Below, piece after piece: positions 4,850 to 6,923 of a DNA stretch of 6,923 bases. Positions within the stretch are counted from its first letter, which is position 1, and each line of letters begins with the position of its first letter. Below the pieces are notes generated by a model, which did no database searches, had not been told where the DNA came from, and saw only the letters and a list, made by a program, of their open reading frames with translations. This stretch comes from Oceanicaulis sp. (GTDB taxonomy: Bacteria > Pseudomonadota > Alphaproteobacteria > Caulobacterales > Maricaulaceae), in NCBI GenBank assembly GCA_007571185.1, contig RKRX01000089.1, positions 1 through 6,923 on the forward strand. Direction: 5' to 3'. The translations under genes were made by a program, and so were the position numbers.

Positions 4850-6923
4850 ATGAACATAGAAAAATTTACCGATCGCGCCCGCGATGTATTGCAGTCGGCC
4901 CAAAGTTGCGCCCGCAGGAACAAGAACCAGCATATCGCGCCCGAGCATGTGCTCAGGGCGCTTCTTGACGATGAGTCGGGCCTTGCTGCCAATCTGATTC
5001 AGTCTGCGGGCGGGCGCCCTGATGTGGCGGCGGACCTGACCGGGCGGGCGCTGGACGCTCTGACCAGGGTCGAGGGTGATGGACAATTATATCTGGGGTC
5101 CAGGACCGGCGAAGTGTTCGCCGCTGCGCAAGACGTTGCGGAAAAGGCGGGTGACCGGTATGTGACTGCCGAGCGCATTCTCCAAGCGCTGTGCCTGGTG
5201 AAGAGCCAGAAAGCGGCGGATATTCTCAAACAGGCCGGGGTGACGTCCCGGGCGCTGAATGCGGCTGTCAATGATCTGCGCCAGGGACGAACCGCAGACA
5301 GCCAGTCTGCCGAAGATAGCTATGAAGCGTTGAAAAAATATGCTCGCGACCTGACCGAAACAGCGCGTCAGGGCAAGCTCGACCCGGTCATCGGTCGGGA
5401 CGAGGAAATCCGCCGGGCGGTGCAAGTGCTCTCGCGCCGAACCAAGAACAATCCCGTGCTGATCGGTGAACCGGGTGTCGGAAAGACCGCTATCGCAGAA
5501 GGTCTGGCCCTACGCATCGTCAATGGCGACGTGCCCGAAAGCCTCAAGGACAAGAAACTGCTGGCGCTGGACATGGGGGCGCTGATCGCTGGAGCGAAGT
5601 ATCGCGGTGAATTTGAAGAACGACTAAAATCGGTTCTGAACGAGGTGGAGTCCGCTGACGGGCGGATCATCCTGTTCATTGACGAGATGCACACCTTGGT
5701 GGGCGCGGGCAAGACTGATGGCGCAATGGATGCTTCCAACCTGCTCAAGCCGGCGCTGGCGCGTGGTGAACTGCACTGCGTGGGCGCGACCACGCTGGAC
5801 GAATATCGCCGCCATGTGGAAAAAGACGCCGCTCTGGCGCGGCGTTTCCAACCGGTCTTCATAGCGGAGCCTAGCGTGGAAGATACCGTGTCGATTCTGC
5901 GCGGGCTGAAGGAGAAGTACGAGGTGCACCACGGGGTGCGCATTGCCGATGGCGCCATTGTGGCGGCCGCCACGCTTTCCAATCGCTACATTACTGACCG
6001 GTTCCTGCCTGACAAGGCCATTGACCTGATGGATGAGGCTTCGGCGCGTCTGCGCATGCAGGTCGATTCCAAACCCGAAGAGCTTGACGAACTTGATCGC
6101 CGGATCATTCAGCTCAAGATCGAAGCTGAAGCGCTGAAAAAGGAAGACGATGACGCATCCAGACAGCGCCTAGACGCCTTGTACAGGGAATTAGCCGGGC
6201 TGGAAGACCGTTCAGCCGAACTGACCGCAGCTTGGCGCGCGGAAAAGGACAAGTTGGCCTCGGCCACTGAAGTGAAGGAACGGTTGGATCGATTGCGCGC
6301 CGAACTGGCTGATGCGGAACGCCGCGGGGATCTGGGTCGGGCGTCCGAGCTGAAATACGGTCAAATCCCGCAATTGGAAAAACAGCTGGGCGACGCCGAG
6401 GCGGATGCTGACCGTGTGGCCGGTGACGCCGCTCTGGTCAAGGAAGTGATGGATGAAGAGCAGATCGCGGCCGTGGTCAGCCGCTGGACCGGTGTGCCGG
6501 TGGACAGGATGCTTGAAGGCGAACGTGAAAAGCTGCTGTCCATGGAAGACGGGTTGCGCAAGCGCGTTGTGGGGCAGGATGAAGCGCTGACAGCGGTTTC
6601 CGACGCTGTGCGCCGCTCGCGTGCGGGCTTGAAAGATCCTGGCCGTCCCATCGGTTCTTTCCTATTCCTGGGTCCCACCGGTGTGGGCAAGACCGAGCTG
6701 ACCAAGGCTCTGGCTGAGTTCCTGTTTGACGATGAGACCGCGATCACGCGCATGGACATGTCTGAGTATATGGAAAAGCACTCGGTCGCCCGTTTGATCG
6801 GCGCCCCCCCGGGCTATGTGGGGTATGATGAAGGAGGTTCTCTGACCGAGAGCGTGCGCCGCAGGCCCTATCAGGTGGTCCTGTTTGATGAGATGGAAAA
6901 AGCTCATCGGGATGTTTTCAATG
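4850..6923 (+). CDS. clpB: ATP-dependent disaggregase ClpB (Hsp100), 3'-truncated by window edge
   Basis: ClpB is a hexameric AAA+ chaperone that threads aggregated proteins through its pore and works with DnaK. The start ATG 4850-4852 follows AGGAG (4835-4839) by 10 nt, and the protein opens [15 protein letters not shown] as expected. Order: Clp_N repeats (about 1-145); first AAA+ module with GEPGVGKT at 206-213 (K212) and FIDEMHT with D278/E279, the same numbers as E. coli ClpB; charged coiled-coil middle domain (about 410-525); then SRWTGVPV and the second AAA+ module with GPTGVGKT at 608-615 (K614), the pore loop [13 protein letters not shown], and LFDEMEKAH with D680/E681, three residues later than in E. 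coli. The window ends after 691 codons; about 170-180 more are expected (sensor 2 and C terminus). No frameshift or lost catalytic residue is seen, so the gene looks functional despite the mobile DNA just upstream. Confidence 0.97.
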   Translation, partial: MNIEKFTDRARDVLQSAQSCARRNKNQHIAPEHVLRALLDDESGLAANLIQSAGGRPDVAADLTGRALDALTRVEGDGQLYLGSRTGEVFAAAQDVAEKAGDRYVTAERILQALCLVKSQKAADILKQAGVTSRALNAAVNDLRQGRTADSQSAEDSYEALKKYARDLTETARQGKLDPVIGRDEEIRRAVQVLSRRTKNNPVLIGEPGVGKTAIAEGLALRIVNGDVPESLKDKKLLALDMGALIAGAKYRGEFEERLKSVLNEVESADGRIILFIDEMHTLVGAGKTDGAMDASNLLKPALARGELHCVGATTLDEYRRHVEKDAALARRFQPVFIAEPSVEDTVSILRGLKEKYEVHHGVRIADGAIVAAATLSNRYITDRFLPDKAIDLMDEASARLRMQVDSKPEELDELDRRIIQLKIEAEALKKEDDDASRQRLDALYRELAGLEDRSAELTAAWRAEKDKLASATEVKERLDRLRAELADAERRGDLGRASELKYGQIPQLEKQLGDAEADADRVAGDAALVKEVMDEEQIAAVVSRWTGVPVDRMLEGEREKLLSMEDGLRKRVVGQDEALTAVSDAVRRSRAGLKDPGRPIGSFLFLGPTGVGKTELTKALAEFLFDDETAITRMDMSEYMEKHSVARLIGAPPGYVGYDEGGSLTESVRRRPYQVVLFDEMEKAHRDVFN

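Noticed and set aside
4343..5086. 247-codon open frame on the - strand
   Set aside because: It crosses the nested element, the IS30 tail, the stem-loops and the start of clpB; no single gene could explain these, and no domain is visible.
5368..5982. 204-codon Ser-rich open frame on the - strand
   Set aside because: It is antisense to the first AAA+ module of clpB.

Overview
The window is GC-rich DNA (about 60% by eye) that most resembles the chromosome of an alphaproteobacterium. The protein sequences and an RpoH-like promoter of alphaproteobacterial type ahead of clpB point that way; a Hyphomonadaceae/Maricaulales-like host is a guess from protein style. Three core genes and one tRNA gene flank about 2.6 kb of decaying mobile and restriction-modification DNA.

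Left core block (1-2212): the 3' part of selO (protein adenylyltransferase) overlaps or abuts pgeF (peptidoglycan editing factor, laccase domain) on the + strand, probably translationally coupled. A tRNA-Arg with anticodon CCU lies on the - strand, convergent with pgeF. The pgeF frame runs into the antisense strand of the tRNA, and the reading frame on the other side also runs into it.

Accessory block (about 2213-4849): on the - strand is a wrecked type II-like restriction-modification pair. It holds the C-terminal half of a beta-class DNA methyltransferase, with an in-frame TGA and no DPPY half in sight, overlapping the start of a frameshifted HNH endonuclease gene. About 340 bp of unassigned DNA follows. 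Next, on the + strand, is an IS30-family transposase pseudogene: 5'-truncated, frameshifted once, and split by a 135-bp element with 19-bp terminal inverted repeats (18/19 match), which looks like a MITE or a deletion derivative of an IS. After the transposase stop codon come three successive stem-loops and a set of CAACAC/GTGTTG inverted repeats.

Right core block (4735-6923): a candidate RpoH (sigma-32) promoter and a ribosome binding site precede clpB, which runs off the right edge after both Walker A motifs and the second Walker B motif.

The simplest reading is that a core selO-pgeF-tRNA-Arg / clpB region collected a restriction-modification module and later nested insertions between the tRNA gene and the clpB promoter, and that these are now decaying. 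I see no intact new system. The most unusual points are the nested 135-bp element, the two genes whose stop codons lie inside the tRNA gene, and the stem-loop array before clpB.
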